Shown here piece after piece: positions 5,298-5,595 of a stretch of 5,595 bases of DNA. The position numbers and the translations under genes were made by a program. This DNA is from an uncultured Mucilaginibacter sp. (GTDB lineage Bacteria; Bacteroidota; Bacteroidia; Sphingobacteriales; Sphingobacteriaceae), in assembly GCF_946481715.1 (NCBI RefSeq), contig NZ_CAMLOV010000249.1:1-5595 (forward strand). Reading direction: 5' to 3'. A model generated the notes under the pieces. It made no database searches, was not told where the DNA came from, and saw nothing but the letters and a program-made list of their open reading frames with translations. Numbering within the stretch: the first letter of the stretch is position 1; each line of letters starts with the position of its first letter.

Positions 5298-5595
5298 GTG
5301 ATAAAACCCCTAACTAAATACCTTTTAGCTTTCACTTTTCTCCTTTTACCTTTCGTACTAAGGGCAGCCTCCATCCTCATCCCCATGGATGATGAGCAAA
5401 AAGACCACCTTAAATCGTACGGTATTGCCTTTTGGGTGTTAAAGAACCAGCAGGAGGTTGATTGGTTGCTGAATTACCGGGGTGGCAGCTTTATGATGAA
5501 GTATGATAAGCGTATAGAGGACGAATGCAAGATCCGTGGCGTAAGTTACCAGGTGGTTGCTGATGCCGCCGCTACGCAGATCATTACCGAAGTAA
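5298..5595 (+). CDS. Secreted Bacteroidota protein often labelled 'asparagine synthetase B' (N-terminal 99 residues; 3' end cut by window edge)
   Basis: The frame is open from GTG 5298 to the window end, so only the N-terminus is present. The start is GTG because an in-frame TGA lies at 5271-5273 and no ATG occurs before the signal peptide. Residues 1-24 form a Sec signal peptide (K3, K7, core YLLAFTFLLLPFVL, then RAA). The mature start ILIPMDDEQKDHLKSYGIAFWVL and the following VDWLLNYRGGSFMM match a conserved Bacteroidota protein of about 400 residues that databases commonly call asparagine synthetase B. The visible part shows no N-terminal catalytic cysteine and no glutaminase motif of true AsnB, and a signal peptide is out of place for a cytosolic amidotransferase, so I treat that label as a legacy name. 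The real function is unknown. It is divergent from the secreted protein at 5053. Confidence 0.8.
   Translation, partial: MIKPLTKYLLAFTFLLLPFVLRAASILIPMDDEQKDHLKSYGIAFWVLKNQQEVDWLLNYRGGSFMMKYDKRIEDECKIRGVSYQVVADAAATQIITEV

Overview
The window looks like chromosomal DNA from a Bacteroidota bacterium, most likely Sphingobacteriaceae (Mucilaginibacter/Pedobacter-like). Evidence: a DUF5606 protein, a membrane-anchored MutS-related protein, the N-terminus of the secreted protein often labelled 'asparagine synthetase B' in this phylum, genes without clear Shine-Dalgarno sequences, and several matches to the Bacteroidota -7 promoter element TAnnTTTG. The genus is an inference.

Layout. Left: a MutS-related gene runs leftwards out of the window (858 to 1, C-terminus missing). 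It is divergent from rlmH (938-1411, 23S rRNA methyltransferase). A perfect 25-bp inverted repeat (REP/BIME-like, 1416-1495) follows, then a CDF zinc/cadmium-type efflux gene (1529-2440), a small gene that appears broken by a one-base deletion (2412-2746), and a Tat-signal Dabb-domain protein (2758-3165). A nested inverted repeat with a terminator-like hairpin (3222-3311) separates these from the convergent minus-strand genes.

The minus-strand genes, in transcription order, are a small secreted protein of unknown function (5053-4520), a cyclophilin-type peptidyl-prolyl isomerase (4413-3976) and a DUF5606 protein (3838-3332). Between the last two lie two opposed arrays of a degenerate 9-nt repeat (3853-3976). 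Upstream of the secreted protein is a probable structured RNA element (about 5111-5216, minus sense), followed by a rightward gene cut by the window edge (5298-5595).

Most genes are housekeeping or generic and do not form one pathway. There is no sign of a defence system, phage, insertion sequence, CRISPR array or tRNA/rRNA gene. The unusual content is between the genes: two different REP-like palindromic elements, the nonamer arrays, the structured RNA candidate, and a frameshifted small gene whose missing N-terminus can be read in another frame.
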